Of a stretch of DNA of 64,000 nucleotides, positions 10,994 to 20,255 are shown piece by piece. The notes beneath the pieces were generated by a model that was given only the letters and a program-made list of their open reading frames with translations, was not told the origin of the DNA and searched no databases. How positions within the stretch are numbered: the first letter of the stretch is position 1; every line of letters starts with the position of its first letter. Source of the DNA: Zobellella denitrificans (lineage in GTDB: Bacteria; Pseudomonadota; Gammaproteobacteria; Enterobacterales; Aeromonadaceae); contig NZ_NMUO01000003.1 in NCBI RefSeq assembly GCF_002237365.1, positions 33,615 to 97,614 of the forward strand, written 5' to 3'. The translations under genes were made by a program, and so were the position numbers.

Positions 10994-11593
10994 TCAGTCC
11001 TGCTCTTTCAGCATATGGCCCAGCTTGCCGGCCTTGGTGTCCAGATAATGCTCGTTGAAGGGGTTGCGGCCTTCCTGCAACGGCACCCGCTCCACCACTT
11101 CGATGCCGAAATTTTCCATCGCCTTGACCTTGCGCGGGTTGTTGGTCATCAGCCTGAGCTGTTTGACGCCCAGGCTGCGCAGCATGTCGGCACAGATGGT
11201 GTAGTCGCGCATGTCGGCGGCAAACCCCAGCTCGACGTTGGCTTCTACCGTGTCCTTGCCCTGATCCTGCAGGTGGTAGGCGTGGATCTTGTTGAGCAGG
11301 CCGATGCCGCGGCCTTCCTGACGCACATAGAGCAGCACGCCCCGGCCTTCCTTGGCGATTTTTTCCATGGCCGCCTGCAGTTGGAAGCCACAGTCACAGC
11401 GCAGGCTGAACAGGGCATCGCCGGTCAGGCATTCGGAATGGATGCGGCCCAGTACCGGCTGGCCGTCGGCCACGTCGCCCATCACCAGGGCGGCATGATC
11501 CTTGCCTGTGCCTTTTTCTTCGAACCCGACCAGGGTAAAGGTGCCCCAGGGTGTCGGCAGTTTTGAGTTTGCCATCCGGGTAACACTGCTCAT
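10994..11593 (-). CDS. ribA: GTP cyclohydrolase II
   Basis: This 199-residue enzyme catalyses the first step of riboflavin synthesis, converting GTP to a diaminopyrimidine product with loss of formate and pyrophosphate. The zinc ligands are in [18 protein letters not shown], and the substrate-binding arginines lie in [13 protein letters not shown]. The C-terminus has TNNPRKV, typical of RibA. The length matches E. coli RibA (196), with no fused RibB domain. No FMN riboswitch is recognisable upstream. It is convergent with the hydrogenase-associated cluster and belongs to the housekeeping block. Confidence 0.97.
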   Translation of the reverse strand: MSSVTRMANSKLPTPWGTFTLVGFEEKGTGKDHAALVMGDVADGQPVLGRIHSECLTGDALFSLRCDCGFQLQAAMEKIAKEGRGVLLYVRQEGRGIGLLNKIHAYHLQDQGKDTVEANVELGFAADMRDYTICADMLRSLGVKQLRLMTNNPRKVKAMENFGIEVVERVPLQEGRNPFNEHYLDTKAGKLGHMLKEQD

Positions 11594-11727
11594 GGCGTTC
11601 CTCTTCGTGTCTCATGCATCAAAAAATAGCGGCCATTGTAAAGCGGATGGGCCTGCAGGTATAGGCGCAATATGCAATGACGAAAGGTTAATCAATTGTA
11701 AATTATGCCTTTGTTCGCCAACTCGGG

Positions 11728-11733
11728 TATAAT
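11728..11733 (+). promoter_or_regulatory. Candidate -10 box for cmk-rpsA
   Basis: A perfect TATAAT lies 53 bases before the cmk start, in the AT-rich gap between the divergent ribA and cmk genes. No well-spaced -35 is clear; TTATGC at 11703 would give a long 19-base spacer. Confidence 0.45.
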
Positions 11734-11786
11734 GCCGGCCGCGCGGCACCCGAGGTGCCCAGATACATGATTGAGTGGAGGATGCA

Positions 11787-12467
11787 ATGTCTGAACTAGC
11801 TCCCGTCATCACCGTCGATGGCCCGGGCGGAGCCGGCAAGGGAACGCTTTGTCAGTTGCTGGCCGAAAAACTGGAATGGCATTTGCTGGACTCCGGCGCC
11901 ATCTACCGCGTGCTGGCGCTGGCGGCACTGCATCACAATGTGGCGCTGGATGATGAAACCGGTCTTATGCCCCTGGCGGCCCATCTGGATGTTCAGTTTC
12001 CGGTGGTGGACGGGCAGATCAAAACCATCCTGGAAGGGGAGGACGTGTCCCGTTCCATCCGCACCGAGCAGGTGGGCGAAGCGGCGAGCAAGGTCGCCGC
12101 CTTTCCCCGGGTGCGCGAGGCCCTGTTGCGACGCCAGCGGGCCTTCCGGGCCAAACCCGGGCTGATTGCCGACGGGCGGGACATGGGCACGGTGGTGTTC
12201 CCCGATGCCCAGGTCAAGATCTTCCTCGACGCCAGTGCCGAGGAAAGGGCGCAGAGGCGGCTTAAACAGTTGCAAGATAAGGGGTTTGATGTTAGCTTTG
12301 ACCGCCTTTTAAGCGAAATTCAGGCGCGTGACGACCGGGACCGAAACCGGAGCGTGGCGCCCCTCAAAGCCGCCGATGACGCCCTGGTTATCGACTCGAC
12401 CCACCTGTCCATCGCCGAGGTGCTGGACAAAGTATTGAGTCATACTAAGGTTATTCTTGGTCGCTGA
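11787..12467 (+). CDS. cmk: Cytidylate kinase
   Basis: This 226-residue kinase phosphorylates CMP and dCMP with ATP. The P-loop is GPGGAGKGT near the N-terminus, [11 protein letters not shown] is the acceptor-site loop, and the lid arginines lie in RDDRDRNR. The start at 11787 follows a GGAGG ribosome site; a GTG four codons earlier overlaps that site. It lies upstream of rpsA as in E. coli, and the 109-base gap suggests shared transcription. aroA, its usual upstream partner, is absent here and ribA occupies the divergent position. Confidence 0.97.
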   Translation: MSELAPVITVDGPGGAGKGTLCQLLAEKLEWHLLDSGAIYRVLALAALHHNVALDDETGLMPLAAHLDVQFPVVDGQIKTILEGEDVSRSIRTEQVGEAASKVAAFPRVREALLRRQRAFRAKPGLIADGRDMGTVVFPDAQVKIFLDASAEERAQRRLKQLQDKGFDVSFDRLLSEIQARDDRDRNRSVAPLKAADDALVIDSTHLSIAEVLDKVLSHTKVILGR

Positions 12468-12576
12468 AGCGATTTGGCAATGCCCGCCTCAAGGACAGAG
12501 ACGGGAGAATGTTAATCACCCCACCGGTGCCGGATTGCCCCGTGGATGTTCAACCTTAACAGTGTATTCATTAAAC

Positions 12577-14250
12577 ATGACTGAATCTTTTGCTCAACTC
12601 TTTGAAGAGTCTCTGAAAGAACTCGAAACCCGTCCCGGTTCCATCGTCAAGGGCACCGTTGTTGCCATCGAGAACGGCATCGTTCTGGTTGACGCCGGCC
12701 TGAAATCCGAATCTGCCATTCCCGCCGAGCAGTTCAAGAACGCCCAGGGCGAGCTGGAAATCAGCGTTGGCGACAGCGTCGATGTCGCGCTGGACGCGGT
12801 AGAAGACGGTTTCGGCGAGACTCTGCTTTCCCGTGAAAAAGCCAAGCGCCACGAAGCCTGGCTGCAACTGGAAAAAGCCTACGAAGATCAGGAAACCGTT
12901 GTTGGTATCATCAACGGCAAGGTCAAAGGCGGCTTCACCGTAGAAGTGAACAGCATCCGTGCCTTCCTGCCCGGTTCTCTGGTTGACGTGCGTCCGGTAC
13001 GTGACACCCTGCACCTGGAAGGCAAAGAGCTTGAGTTCAAAGTCATCAAGCTGGACCAGAAGCGCAACAACGTGGTGGTTTCCCGCCGCGCCGTGATCGA
13101 AACCGAGAACAGCGTTGAGCGCGAGCAGCTGCTCGAAAACCTGCAGGAAGGCCAGGAAGTCAAGGGTATCGTCAAGAACCTGACCGACTACGGCGCCTTC
13201 GTGGACCTGGGCGGCGTAGACGGCCTGCTGCACATCACCGACATGGCCTGGAAGCGCGTCAAGCATCCTTCCGAGATCGTGAACGTGGGCGACGAGATCA
13301 ACGTCAAGGTGCTGAAGTTCGACCGCGAGCGTACCCGTGTGTCTCTGGGTCTGAAGCAACTGGGCGCCGATCCCTGGGTGGATATCGCCAACCGCTATCC
13401 GGAAGGCACCCGCCTGTCCGGCCGCGTGACCAACCTGACCGACTACGGCTGCTTCGTTGAGATCGAAGAAGGCGTTGAAGGCCTGGTACACGTGTCCGAA
13501 ATGGACTGGACCAACAAGAACATCCACCCGTCCAAGGTGGTTTCCGTTGGCGACAACGTAGACGTGATGGTGCTGGACATCGACGAAGAGCGTCGTCGTA
13601 TCTCCCTGGGCCTGAAACAGTGCAAGTCCAACCCCTGGCAGCTGTTCGCGGAAACCCACAACAAGGGCGACCGTGTTTCCGGCAAGATCAAGTCCATCAC
13701 CGACTTCGGTATCTTCATCGGCCTGGACGGCGGCATCGATGGCCTGGTTCACCTGTCCGACATCTCCTGGAACGCCAACGGTGAAGAAGCCGTTCGTGAG
13801 TTCAAGAAGGGCGACGAAATCGACGCCGTGGTGCTGCAGGTCGATCCGGAGCGTGAGCGCATCAGCCTGGGCGTGAAGCAAATCGACGAGGATCCTTTCA
13901 ATAAGTACCTGTCTGACAACAAGAAAGGTGCTATCGTTAAGGGTACCATCACCGCCGTTGACGCCAAGGGCGCCGTGGTTGAGCTGGAAGAAGGCGTGGA
14001 AGGTTACATCCGCGTTGCCGACATCTCCCGCGACCGCATCGAAGACGCCTCCACCGTACTGAGCGTGGGTGAAGAAGTCGAAGCGCGTTTCATGGGCGTT
14101 GACCGCAAAAACCGTACCGTCAGCCTGTCTATCCGTGCGAAAGACGAAGCTGAAGAGAAAGCCGTTATGGACAACCTGAACCAGCAACAGCAAGAAGAAG
14201 TTGGTTTGAGTGCCATGGCCGAAGCTTTCAAGGCGGCGAAAGGCGAATAA
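12577..14250 (+). CDS. rpsA: 30S ribosomal protein S1
   Basis: S1 (557 residues, the same as E. coli) binds mRNA and helps unfold leaders for initiation. Six OB-fold S1 repeats can be followed, with recurring [15 protein letters not shown] segments and RISLGLKQ ends. The ATG at 12577 has no recognisable Shine-Dalgarno sequence, as in E. coli rpsA, where leader structure recruits ribosomes and S1 represses its own translation. Codon use is strongly biased, as expected for a highly expressed gene. A terminator follows directly. Confidence 0.98.
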   Translation: MTESFAQLFEESLKELETRPGSIVKGTVVAIENGIVLVDAGLKSESAIPAEQFKNAQGELEISVGDSVDVALDAVEDGFGETLLSREKAKRHEAWLQLEKAYEDQETVVGIINGKVKGGFTVEVNSIRAFLPGSLVDVRPVRDTLHLEGKELEFKVIKLDQKRNNVVVSRRAVIETENSVEREQLLENLQEGQEVKGIVKNLTDYGAFVDLGGVDGLLHITDMAWKRVKHPSEIVNVGDEINVKVLKFDRERTRVSLGLKQLGADPWVDIANRYPEGTRLSGRVTNLTDYGCFVEIEEGVEGLVHVSEMDWTNKNIHPSKVVSVGDNVDVMVLDIDEERRRISLGLKQCKSNPWQLFAETHNKGDRVSGKIKSITDFGIFIGLDGGIDGLVHLSDISWNANGEEAVREFKKGDEIDAVVLQVDPERERISLGVKQIDEDPFNKYLSDNKKGAIVKGTITAVDAKGAVVELEEGVEGYIRVADISRDRIEDASTVLSVGEEVEARFMGVDRKNRTVSLSIRAKDEAEEKAVMDNLNQQQQEEVGLSAMAEAFKAAKGE

Positions 14251-14264
14251 GCCTGTCCGAATTC

Positions 14265-14295
14265 AAAAGGGGGCCTTCGCGCCCCCTTTTTATTT
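14265..14295 (+). terminator. Rho-independent terminator after rpsA
   Basis: A 10-bp perfect stem (AAAAGGGGGC / GCCCCCTTTT, loop CTTCGC) is followed by T and ATTT. It lies 15 bases after the rpsA stop and before ihfB, which probably has its own or read-through transcription. Confidence 0.9.
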
Positions 14296-14316
14296 GGTGT
14301 TCAGGAGACATACATC

Positions 14317-14598
14317 ATGACCAAATCCGATCTGATTGAGCGTTTGGCCGAGCAATACGGTCATCTTTCCGCCAAGGAAGTGGAAAACGCCATCAAGGAA
14401 ATCCTCGAGCAAATGGCCTCGACCCTGCAAACCGGCGATCGCATCGAAATTCGCGGTTTCGGCAGTTTCTCATTGCACTATCGTGCCCCCCGCCAGGGCC
14501 GCAACCCCAAGACCGGTGAAAAAGTGGAATTGACCGGCAAGTACGTTCCTCATTTCAAACCGGGAAAAGAGCTGCGGGAGCGGGTGAACCCGTCCTGA
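14317..14598 (+). CDS. ihfB: Integration host factor beta subunit
   Basis: This 93-residue DNA-bending protein pairs with IhfA and introduces sharp bends at specific sites. The beta-arm signature is clear: [11 protein letters not shown], then [11 protein letters not shown], with the intercalating proline in that arm. Length and place after rpsA are as in E. coli. AGGAGA lies about 9 bases before the ATG. It is distinguished from HU by the beta-specific segments ([19 protein letters not shown]). Confidence 0.97.
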   Translation: MTKSDLIERLAEQYGHLSAKEVENAIKEILEQMASTLQTGDRIEIRGFGSFSLHYRAPRQGRNPKTGEKVELTGKYVPHFKPGKELRERVNPS

Positions 14599-14706
14599 GC
14601 CATACCGGTGCCGTCCGATATCACTTTTCATGCGTGCCCGGCTGGCGGGATCAGCGCTTTTCCGGGATAATGCCAACACTCAAAATCAGGAAGTTGAGAG
14701 GATAAG

Positions 14707-14994
14707 GTGAAAATCATTATTGGTCTGGTATTCCTGGCTATCTTGTTCGCGGTAGGGCTGACCCTGGGGTCGCAAAACGATCAACTGGTGCAGGTCAATT
14801 ATTTGCTGGCCCAGGGAGAATACCGTCTTTCCACATTACTGGCCGTGGTCTTCGTGGCCGGTTTTCTTATCGGCTGGCTGGTATTCGGCCTGGTGATGCT
14901 GCGCCTCAGGATGAACAACAGCGGGCTGCGCAAGAAAGTCGAGCGTCAACACAAGGAATTGGAAGAGCTCAGGGCCTTGCCCGTTAAGGATTGA
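14707..14994 (+). CDS. lapA: LapA, small inner-membrane protein (DUF1049)
   Basis: LapA (95 residues) has two transmembrane helices (about residues 2-22 and 40-63) and a C-terminal coiled-coil tail rich in Lys and Glu. It acts with LapB in control of lipopolysaccharide assembly and LpxC turnover. It starts with GTG, preceded by GAGAGGATAAG. The stop is 8 bases before lapB, so the two are co-translated in the usual order. Confidence 0.93.
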   Translation: MKIIIGLVFLAILFAVGLTLGSQNDQLVQVNYLLAQGEYRLSTLLAVVFVAGFLIGWLVFGLVMLRLRMNNSGLRKKVERQHKELEELRALPVKD

Positions 14995-15002
14995 CGAGCC
15001 CC

Positions 15003-16172
15003 ATGCTGGAATTGCTGTTTCTGCTGCTTCCGGTGGCTGCCGCCTATGGCTGGTATATGGGGCGCAGGGGAGTCCGGCAGGATGCTCAACAACAATCCAA
15101 TCACTTCTCCCGGCAATACGTTGCCGGGTTGAATTTTCTGCTTTCCGACGAGCCCGACAAGGCGGTCGATCTCTTTATTCAACTGTTGCAGGTCGACAGT
15201 GAAACCATAGAAACCCACCTGGCACTCGGCAACCTGTTCCGCTCCCGGGGGGAAGTTGACCGGGCCATTCGCATCCATCAGAACCTGATCGCCCGACCCA
15301 ACCTGTTGACCGAACAGCGCCACCTGGCCATGCTGGAATTGGCCCGGGACTTTCTGGCGGCGGGGCTGCTGGATCGGGCCGAGCATATCCTGGTTGAGCT
15401 GAAAGACGATCCGGATTACGAAGAAGCGGCCTTGGGCCAACTAATGCAGATCTATCAGCAGTTGCGGGAGTGGGAAAAGGCCATTGCCGTTGCCGAGCGG
15501 TTGAAGAAGCGCCAGGGCATCAAGGCGATGACCCCCATGGGGCATTTCTACTGTGAACTGGCCGAGCAGCAGTGGCGGCAACAGGATGCCAAGACGGCGA
15601 TCACGCTGTTCAAGAAGGCCCTCAAGGCGGATGCCGGTTGTGTCAGGGCCAATATCCGCCTGGCGGATATTCATATGGCGGGGGCAGAGTGGGCACAGGC
15701 CATCCAGTGCCTGAGCCGGGTCACCGAGCAGGATGCGGACTTTATTTCCGAGGTACTGCCGGCGCTGCAGCGCTGTTACCGGGAGCTCGGCAGGGAGGAG
15801 GAGTTCATCCGCCAGCTGGAGCAATGGGTGGCCAAGGACAGCGGCACCAGCGCGGTGCTGATGCTGGCCGACAAGATCGGTGAAACCCAGGGAACCCTTA
15901 GCGCCGAACAGATGGTGCTGCGCCAGTTGCAACGTCATCCGACCATGAAAGGCTTCCATCGGCTGATGTCCTATCATGCGGCCAATGCCGAGCAGGGCAG
16001 GGCGCGGGAAAGCCTGGAAATGCTCAAGTCGCTGGTGGCCGAACAGATCAAGGCCAAGCCCAGCCATCGCTGTGGCCAATGCGGCTTCTCTTCCCAATCT
16101 TTATTCTGGCAATGTCCCTCCTGCAAGCAGTGGGGCAGCATCAAGCCGGTGCGGGGACTGGATGGGGAATAA
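15003..16172 (+). CDS. lapB: LapB, TPR protein controlling LpxC degradation
   Basis: LapB (389 residues, identical in length to E. coli) is anchored by one N-terminal helix (LLFLLLPVAAAYGWYMGRRG), carries a series of tetratricopeptide repeats and ends in a rubredoxin-type metal domain with CGQC and CPSC. It presents LpxC to FtsH and so limits lipid A synthesis. The ATG at 15003 was chosen because it gives the family N-terminus. It sits next to lapA and upstream of pyrF, as in many gammaproteobacteria. Confidence 0.96.
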   Translation: MLELLFLLLPVAAAYGWYMGRRGVRQDAQQQSNHFSRQYVAGLNFLLSDEPDKAVDLFIQLLQVDSETIETHLALGNLFRSRGEVDRAIRIHQNLIARPNLLTEQRHLAMLELARDFLAAGLLDRAEHILVELKDDPDYEEAALGQLMQIYQQLREWEKAIAVAERLKKRQGIKAMTPMGHFYCELAEQQWRQQDAKTAITLFKKALKADAGCVRANIRLADIHMAGAEWAQAIQCLSRVTEQDADFISEVLPALQRCYRELGREEEFIRQLEQWVAKDSGTSAVLMLADKIGETQGTLSAEQMVLRQLQRHPTMKGFHRLMSYHAANAEQGRARESLEMLKSLVAEQIKAKPSHRCGQCGFSSQSLFWQCPSCKQWGSIKPVRGLDGE

Positions 16173-16189
16173 ATGACGACAGGGGTGAA

Positions 16190-16254
16190 GCGTGAGGAGT
16201 GAGGGGAGAGAAACACCGGGTTTTTCTCCTCACCTCTGACTCCTCACCCCTCAC
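16190..16254. repeat. Inverted heptad repeats of GTGAGGA type between lapB and pyrF
   Basis: The left arm carries GTGAGGA and GTGAGGG units, and the right arm carries their complements (CTCCTCA, CCCCTCA) with a 7-base period. The two arms can pair as an imperfect hairpin around CACCGGG. The right arm ends directly before the AAAAAAGAAAAGG stretch leading into pyrF. No gene fits here. Confidence 0.7.
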
Positions 16255-16273
16255 AAAAAAGAAAAGGTAACCC

Positions 16274-16993
16274 ATGCAAGATTCAAACATTCATGATCCC
16301 AAGATCCTGATAGCGCTCGACTTCGCCGATCGGCAGGAGGCACTGGCGCTGGTGGCCAGGCTGGATCCGGCCAGTTGCCGGCTGAAAGTGGGCAAGGAGA
16401 TGTTCACCCTGTTCGGGCCGGAATTTGTCCGCTCCCTGGTGGACGCCGGCTTCGATGTCTTCCTCGATCTGAAATTCCACGATATTCCCAATACCGTGGC
16501 CAAGGCGGTGGCGGCGGCGGCCGAGCTCGGGGTGTGGATGGTCAACGTCCATGCCAGCGGTGGCCCGCGCATGATGCAGGCGGCCAAGGCGGCCCTGCAG
16601 CCTTACGGGGACAAGGCGCCGCTGCTTATCGCCGTCACTGTGCTGACCAGCATGACGGGGGAAGAATTGCACCAGGTGGGGGTACTGCGCTCTCCCGCCG
16701 AGCAGGTACTGACCCTGGCCCGCCTGACCCGGGATGCGGGCCTGGACGGCGTGGTCTGTTCGGCCCAGGAGGCCAGCTTGCTGAAGGCCGAGCTGGGGCC
16801 GGACTTCAAACTGGTGACGCCAGGTATTCGCCCGGCGGGAAGCGAGGCGGGTGATCAGCGCCGGATCATGACCCCGGAGCAGGCCCTGGCTGCCGGCAGC
16901 GATTATCTGGTCATCGGCCGTCCCATTACCCAGGCCGATGATCCTGCCGCCGTGCTGGCACAAATCAACCGCGGCCTGGCCGCTGCCGGCTGA
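16274..16993 (+). CDS. pyrF: Orotidine 5'-phosphate decarboxylase
   Basis: This 239-residue TIM-barrel enzyme makes UMP from OMP. The catalytic segment [10 protein letters not shown] carries the essential Lys and Asp, and the phosphate-binding end has VTPGIRP and YLVIGRPIT. Length matches the E. coli enzyme (245). It starts 14 bases after the heptad repeat, with AAAAGGTAA as ribosome site. Its place after lapAB matches E. coli. Confidence 0.97.
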   Translation: MQDSNIHDPKILIALDFADRQEALALVARLDPASCRLKVGKEMFTLFGPEFVRSLVDAGFDVFLDLKFHDIPNTVAKAVAAAAELGVWMVNVHASGGPRMMQAAKAALQPYGDKAPLLIAVTVLTSMTGEELHQVGVLRSPAEQVLTLARLTRDAGLDGVVCSAQEASLLKAELGPDFKLVTPGIRPAGSEAGDQRRIMTPEQALAAGSDYLVIGRPITQADDPAAVLAQINRGLAAAG

Positions 16994-17033
16994 CGGAAAG
17001 ATGCCGCTCTTGTCGTGTATCGGGATATAAAGT

Positions 17034-17255
17034 ATGGGGTTCTCAGCGGCCGAGCTGCGGCTTATCATCAATAAACCCATGCCCTTCGGCAAATACCATG
17101 GCCGGCCGCTGTTGCGGCTGCCCATGGCTTATCTGTGCTGGCTGGAACGGCGTGGCTGGCCGGATGACCGGCTCGGGGCGGAGTTGGCACTGGTTTACGA
17201 ACTCAAGCTGAACGGACTGGACGCGGGGCTTTACCCCTTGCTGGAGCAGGCCTGA
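17034..17255 (+). CDS. DUF3820 family small protein
   Basis: This 73-residue protein of unknown function has the DUF3820 pattern: MPFGKYHGRPLLRLPMAYL followed by CWLERRGWP. Such proteins are short, cytoplasmic and widespread in gammaproteobacteria. There is no signal peptide or membrane helix. It lies 40 bases after pyrF in the same direction and may be co-transcribed with it. A palindromic repeat follows its stop. Confidence 0.8.
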   Translation: MGFSAAELRLIINKPMPFGKYHGRPLLRLPMAYLCWLERRGWPDDRLGAELALVYELKLNGLDAGLYPLLEQA

Positions 17256-17313
17256 TAAAGGCAGGATGCCGGCACCAGCAGACGTTGGAATATCAGGATC
17301 TGCGCCGTTCGCC

Positions 17314-17341
17314 TTTGCGCCACGTAAACGGGCGCCTACAG
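17314..17341 (+). repeat. REP type A palindrome
   Basis: This is one copy of a dispersed palindrome. Read on the minus strand it starts with GTAG, then a GGCGCC / GGCGC stem around CGTTTACGT. Other copies are at 20504, 25196, 26749, 37054, 37184, 37347, 38058, 42478, 49114 and 52440. Confidence 0.85.
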
Positions 17342-17395
17342 ATCCGGCGATGCCGCTGTAGATATCTGCTTGTTAATTATTCAAGGCGAGGATGA

Positions 17396-17421
17396 AAACA
17401 GGGCCCGGAGGCCCTGTTTTT
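17396..17421. terminator. Bidirectional terminator downstream of hns
   Basis: An AAAACAGGGCC / GGCCCTGTTTT stem with a 4-base loop is followed by T on the plus strand and by TTTTCATC on the minus strand. It lies 9 bases past the hns stop and also closes the pyrF-side transcript. Confidence 0.85.
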
Positions 17422-17429
17422 GAATCGCA

Positions 17430-17840
17430 TTACTTGATCAGAAAGTCTTCCAGTTTTTTCTCGCCACTCTCAATGGCTTTCTGGATGGCGGCGGGCTTGC
17501 GTCCCTGACCGGTCCAGGTTCTGTATTCGCCGTTATCGTCCTCGTATTGATATTTGGCGGGGCGTTTGCTGCGAGTGCCGCTGACCGCTTTTTTGCTCGG
17601 CTCGGCCATCTCGATGAGATCGTTAATATCGATGCCATCGGCCTCCAGCTTGCTGACAAACTCTTTCAGTTTACGCTCACGCTCTTCATTGGCGGCGCGC
17701 TCGGCGGCTTTGGCTTCACGCTGTTCTTCTACAATAGAAGTCAGTTTGGCCAAGCCTTCTTCCAGTTGTTCCAGAGTCAGATCGCGGGTAGCAGCACGCA
17801 GGCTGCGAATGTTGAGCAGTGTCTTCAAAAATTCGGTCAT
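17430..17840 (-). CDS. hns: H-NS nucleoid-structuring protein
   Basis: This 136-residue H-NS family protein silences AT-rich and horizontally acquired DNA. It has an N-terminal oligomerisation coiled coil (about residues 1-60) and a C-terminal DNA-binding domain whose AT-hook-like loop reads WTGQGRKP, close to the classical TGQGRTP. The ATG at 17840 is preceded by AGG at a suitable distance; an in-frame GTG three codons earlier overlaps that site. It ends at a strong terminator. In E. coli hns is divergent from tdk, and a tdk remnant is indeed found on the other side of the rearranged gap here. Confidence 0.93.
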   Translation of the reverse strand: MTEFLKTLLNIRSLRAATRDLTLEQLEEGLAKLTSIVEEQREAKAAERAANEERERKLKEFVSKLEADGIDINDLIEMAEPSKKAVSGTRSKRPAKYQYEDDNGEYRTWTGQGRKPAAIQKAIESGEKKLEDFLIK

Positions 17841-18369
17841 TGGGTTCACCTGTGGTGTTCTATCGATGCTGTAATAAATTAAATTTACAACTTCATTTTA
17901 AATGAAGCAAGTTAATTAATACAGACTTTAACAGGCGCATTCTTTTCAATTCCTGTCTCGTCATATATTGACGGATATGGCTTTGCAATTTGCAAAAATC
18001 AATCGCTAATCAAGAATGTGATTAAAGGGCTGCTTCATTATTCGGCAATGGCAATAGCGGTCACGGGACAATCGCCTGAGCCAGAACTTAACAAAAACCT
18101 GTGAACCGAGCTGCATTTTTTCATAAAACAGCATGGCACAGATATGCTATGCGTGCCAAGGTGGCGAAAGATCTCATCATTTTGGTTTAATATATTGATC
18201 TTTTGCTTTTTATCAGTAAAATCCTCCGGCTTGCCTGCGTAGAGGCGCGTCTATTATCAGTAAACCAGCTCAGGGTGATGCCGTTTATCCTGGTTGAAAG
18301 GAATAGATGCCGGAGCCACGCCATTTATCCGGTGACCTGGCTGGGATCGGTGCCGAAAGGGCTGATACT
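17841..18369. other. AT-rich gap upstream of hns
   Basis: This 530-base stretch has no supported gene. It is clearly more AT-rich than the flanks and should hold the hns promoter. Parts near 18200-18290 may be left from the original hns-tdk spacer, but no tdk start is recognisable. Confidence 0.5.
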
Positions 18370-18533
18370 GTCTTGACATCCTCCCCTCCCTGAAGGAAGG
18401 GGATTCCCGTTAGGGGAAAACCCGTCACCGGGTTAACAGGTTCCTGTTTCACGGTGGACAGCTCGGGCGGGGGCTTGGTTATCGCCGTAAATTCCGCGCA
18501 ATGGCGGATTTTACGATGGTGAATCAACCCCAT
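18370..18533 (-). pseudogene. Remnant of an IS200/IS605-type TnpB 3' end and terminal hairpin
   Basis: Read on the minus strand, a short frame contains ELSTVKQEPVN, like the extreme C-terminus of many TnpB proteins. It is followed by the typical right-end hairpin (AATCCCCTTCC / GGAGGGGAGGAT, then GTCAA). Nothing of the catalytic part of TnpB remains. In intact elements this end also encodes the scaffold of the guide RNA. The identification rests on short motifs. Confidence 0.55.
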
Positions 18534-18633
18534 ATCCGCCTAAGTCTCACATCCACTCCGCAGGCTTAACATTCGGCGTGTCCCGCCGTAGGTCTGCCAG
18601 AGACAGGGTTAATTCTAGAAGCCGTTGGCGCGG

Positions 18634-18688
18634 CGCGCCAATCGCTATCCCTCCCTGCCCTAAAAGGACGGGGTTTCTCGCGGAGAGA
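18634..18688 (+). mobile_element. Second IS200/IS605-type end-like hairpin
   Basis: A TCCCTGCCCT-AAA-AGGACGGGGT hairpin followed by TTCTCGCGG resembles the right end of plus-strand TnpB elements. It directly abuts the nhaC start. No transposase frame precedes it, so it is an orphan end at most. Confidence 0.4.
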
Positions 18689-18692
18689 ACTG

Positions 18693-20255
18693 ATGAATGC
18701 TTTCTGGTCGCTGCTGCCGCCCCTGGTGGCCATTGTCCTGGCCATCCTTACCCGGCGGGTACTGCTTTCCCTTGGGGTCGGCATTGTCCTGGGGGTGTTG
18801 CTGTTGCAGCAATTCAATCCTCTCGATGCACTGGTTCATTTGAGCCGCAATGTAGCGGCACTGCTTTGGTCCGACAATGCCGTGAACGAATGGAATGTAA
18901 ATATCCTTCTGTTCTTGCTGTTGCTGGGCTGCATGATCAGCATGCTCAGCCATACCGGCGCGACGCTGGCGTTTGCACACTGGGCTCAGGAGCGGATTAA
19001 AAGCCGCCGTCAGGCGAAGATCATGACGGGTCTGCTGGTGTTCATCTTTTTTATCGATGACTATTTCCATAGTCTTTCAGTGGGCACCATTTGCCGGCCC
19101 GTCACCGATCGTTTTCGTATTTCCCGGGCCAAACTCGCCTATTTGCTGGACTCCACCGCCGCCCCGGTGTGCGTATTGATGCCGGTCTCTTCCTGGGGGG
19201 CCTATATCATTGCCCTGGTCGGCGGCATACTGGCGAGCTATGGCCTGACCGGACAGAGTGCCCTGGGCGCCTTCCTCGTCATGGGGGCGATGAATTTCTA
19301 CGCCGTCTTTACCCTGCTGATGGTCTTGCTGGTGATCCGTGGCGGCTGGGATCTGGGGGCCATGGCCCATCATGAACGGCAGGCGCTGGACGGCGTCCTG
19401 TTCGACCAGGCGAAAGGCACACCGCCCGGGGTGGCCGACAGTGCCGACAGTCCCGGCCGGGTCGTCGATCTGCTGCTGGCGATCGGCACCCTTACCCTGG
19501 TGACCGTGGTTTCCCTGCTGGCCACCGGGGCGGCGGCGCTGGCGGATAATAACCTGTCCTTCACCGTGCTGGCCGCCCTCGAAAACACCAATGTGGGTCG
19601 CTCCCTGGTACTGGGCGGTGTTGCCGGCGTGCTGGTCTGTGCGGTTGCCATGATCCGGCACGGGGCTGCCCTGGCGGTATGGGGGCATGTTCTGAAGCTC
19701 GGGCTGAAAGGCATGCTGCCGGCCATTTATATCCTGTTGTTTGCCTGGACCATCGCCGGCCTTATCGCCGAGCTGGAAACCGGCAAGTACCTGGCTTCCC
19801 TGGTGCAACAGAACATTCCTCTGTTCGTGTTGCCGGCCATACTCTTTCTGCTGGCCGGGGTGATGGCCTTTGCCACCGGCACCAGCTGGGGTACCTTCGG
19901 GGTCATGTTGCCCATTGCGGCCGACATGACCATGGCCATCGATGCCCAGCTGCTGTTGCCGGGCATGTCGGCGGTGATGGCGGGAGCCGTGTTTGGCGAT
20001 CATTGCTCGCCGATATCGGATACCACCATATTGTCTTCCACCGGGGCCTCCTGCCACCATATCGACCATGTGGTCACCCAGTTGCCCTATGCGCTTTCCA
20101 TCGCCCTGGTCAGCGTGGCCGGCTATCTGGCCCTGGGCTACACCGCCTCGTTGCCGATGGGCTTCCTGGCGGCGGCCATCGCCTTTATGCTGGTACTGGC
20201 AGGCTGGGCCCTGAAACAAAGGAACTTACAAGGCAATGGCCTCTCTCCACTTTGA
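18693..20255 (+). CDS. NhaC-family Na+/H+ antiporter
   Basis: This 520-residue polytopic membrane protein has about 11-13 predicted helices and belongs to the NhaC/ion-transporter superfamily. It probably exchanges sodium or an organic cation against protons. Conserved-looking motifs are DDYFHSLSVGT near residue 128, TGTSWGTFG and GDHCSPISDTTILSSTGAS. The GAGAGAA site before the ATG lies within the orphan IS end. The C-terminus runs into the remains of tdk, so the gene was probably inserted into the hns-tdk locus together with mobile-element debris. Confidence 0.88.
   Translation: MNAFWSLLPPLVAIVLAILTRRVLLSLGVGIVLGVLLLQQFNPLDALVHLSRNVAALLWSDNAVNEWNVNILLFLLLLGCMISMLSHTGATLAFAHWAQERIKSRRQAKIMTGLLVFIFFIDDYFHSLSVGTICRPVTDRFRISRAKLAYLLDSTAAPVCVLMPVSSWGAYIIALVGGILASYGLTGQSALGAFLVMGAMNFYAVFTLLMVLLVIRGGWDLGAMAHHERQALDGVLFDQAKGTPPGVADSADSPGRVVDLLLAIGTLTLVTVVSLLATGAAALADNNLSFTVLAALENTNVGRSLVLGGVAGVLVCAVAMIRHGAALAVWGHVLKLGLKGMLPAIYILLFAWTIAGLIAELETGKYLASLVQQNIPLFVLPAILFLLAGVMAFATGTSWGTFGVMLPIAADMTMAIDAQLLLPGMSAVMAGAVFGDHCSPISDTTILSSTGASCHHIDHVVTQLPYALSIALVSVAGYLALGYTASLPMGFLAAAIAFMLVLAGWALKQRNLQGNGLSPL

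Noticed and set aside
12571..14193. 540-codon antisense frame over rpsA
   Set aside because: It arises from the biased codon use of rpsA; it has no start context and no motifs.
19077..20219. 380-codon antisense frame over nhaC
   Set aside because: Gly/Gln/His-rich shadow of a membrane-protein gene.
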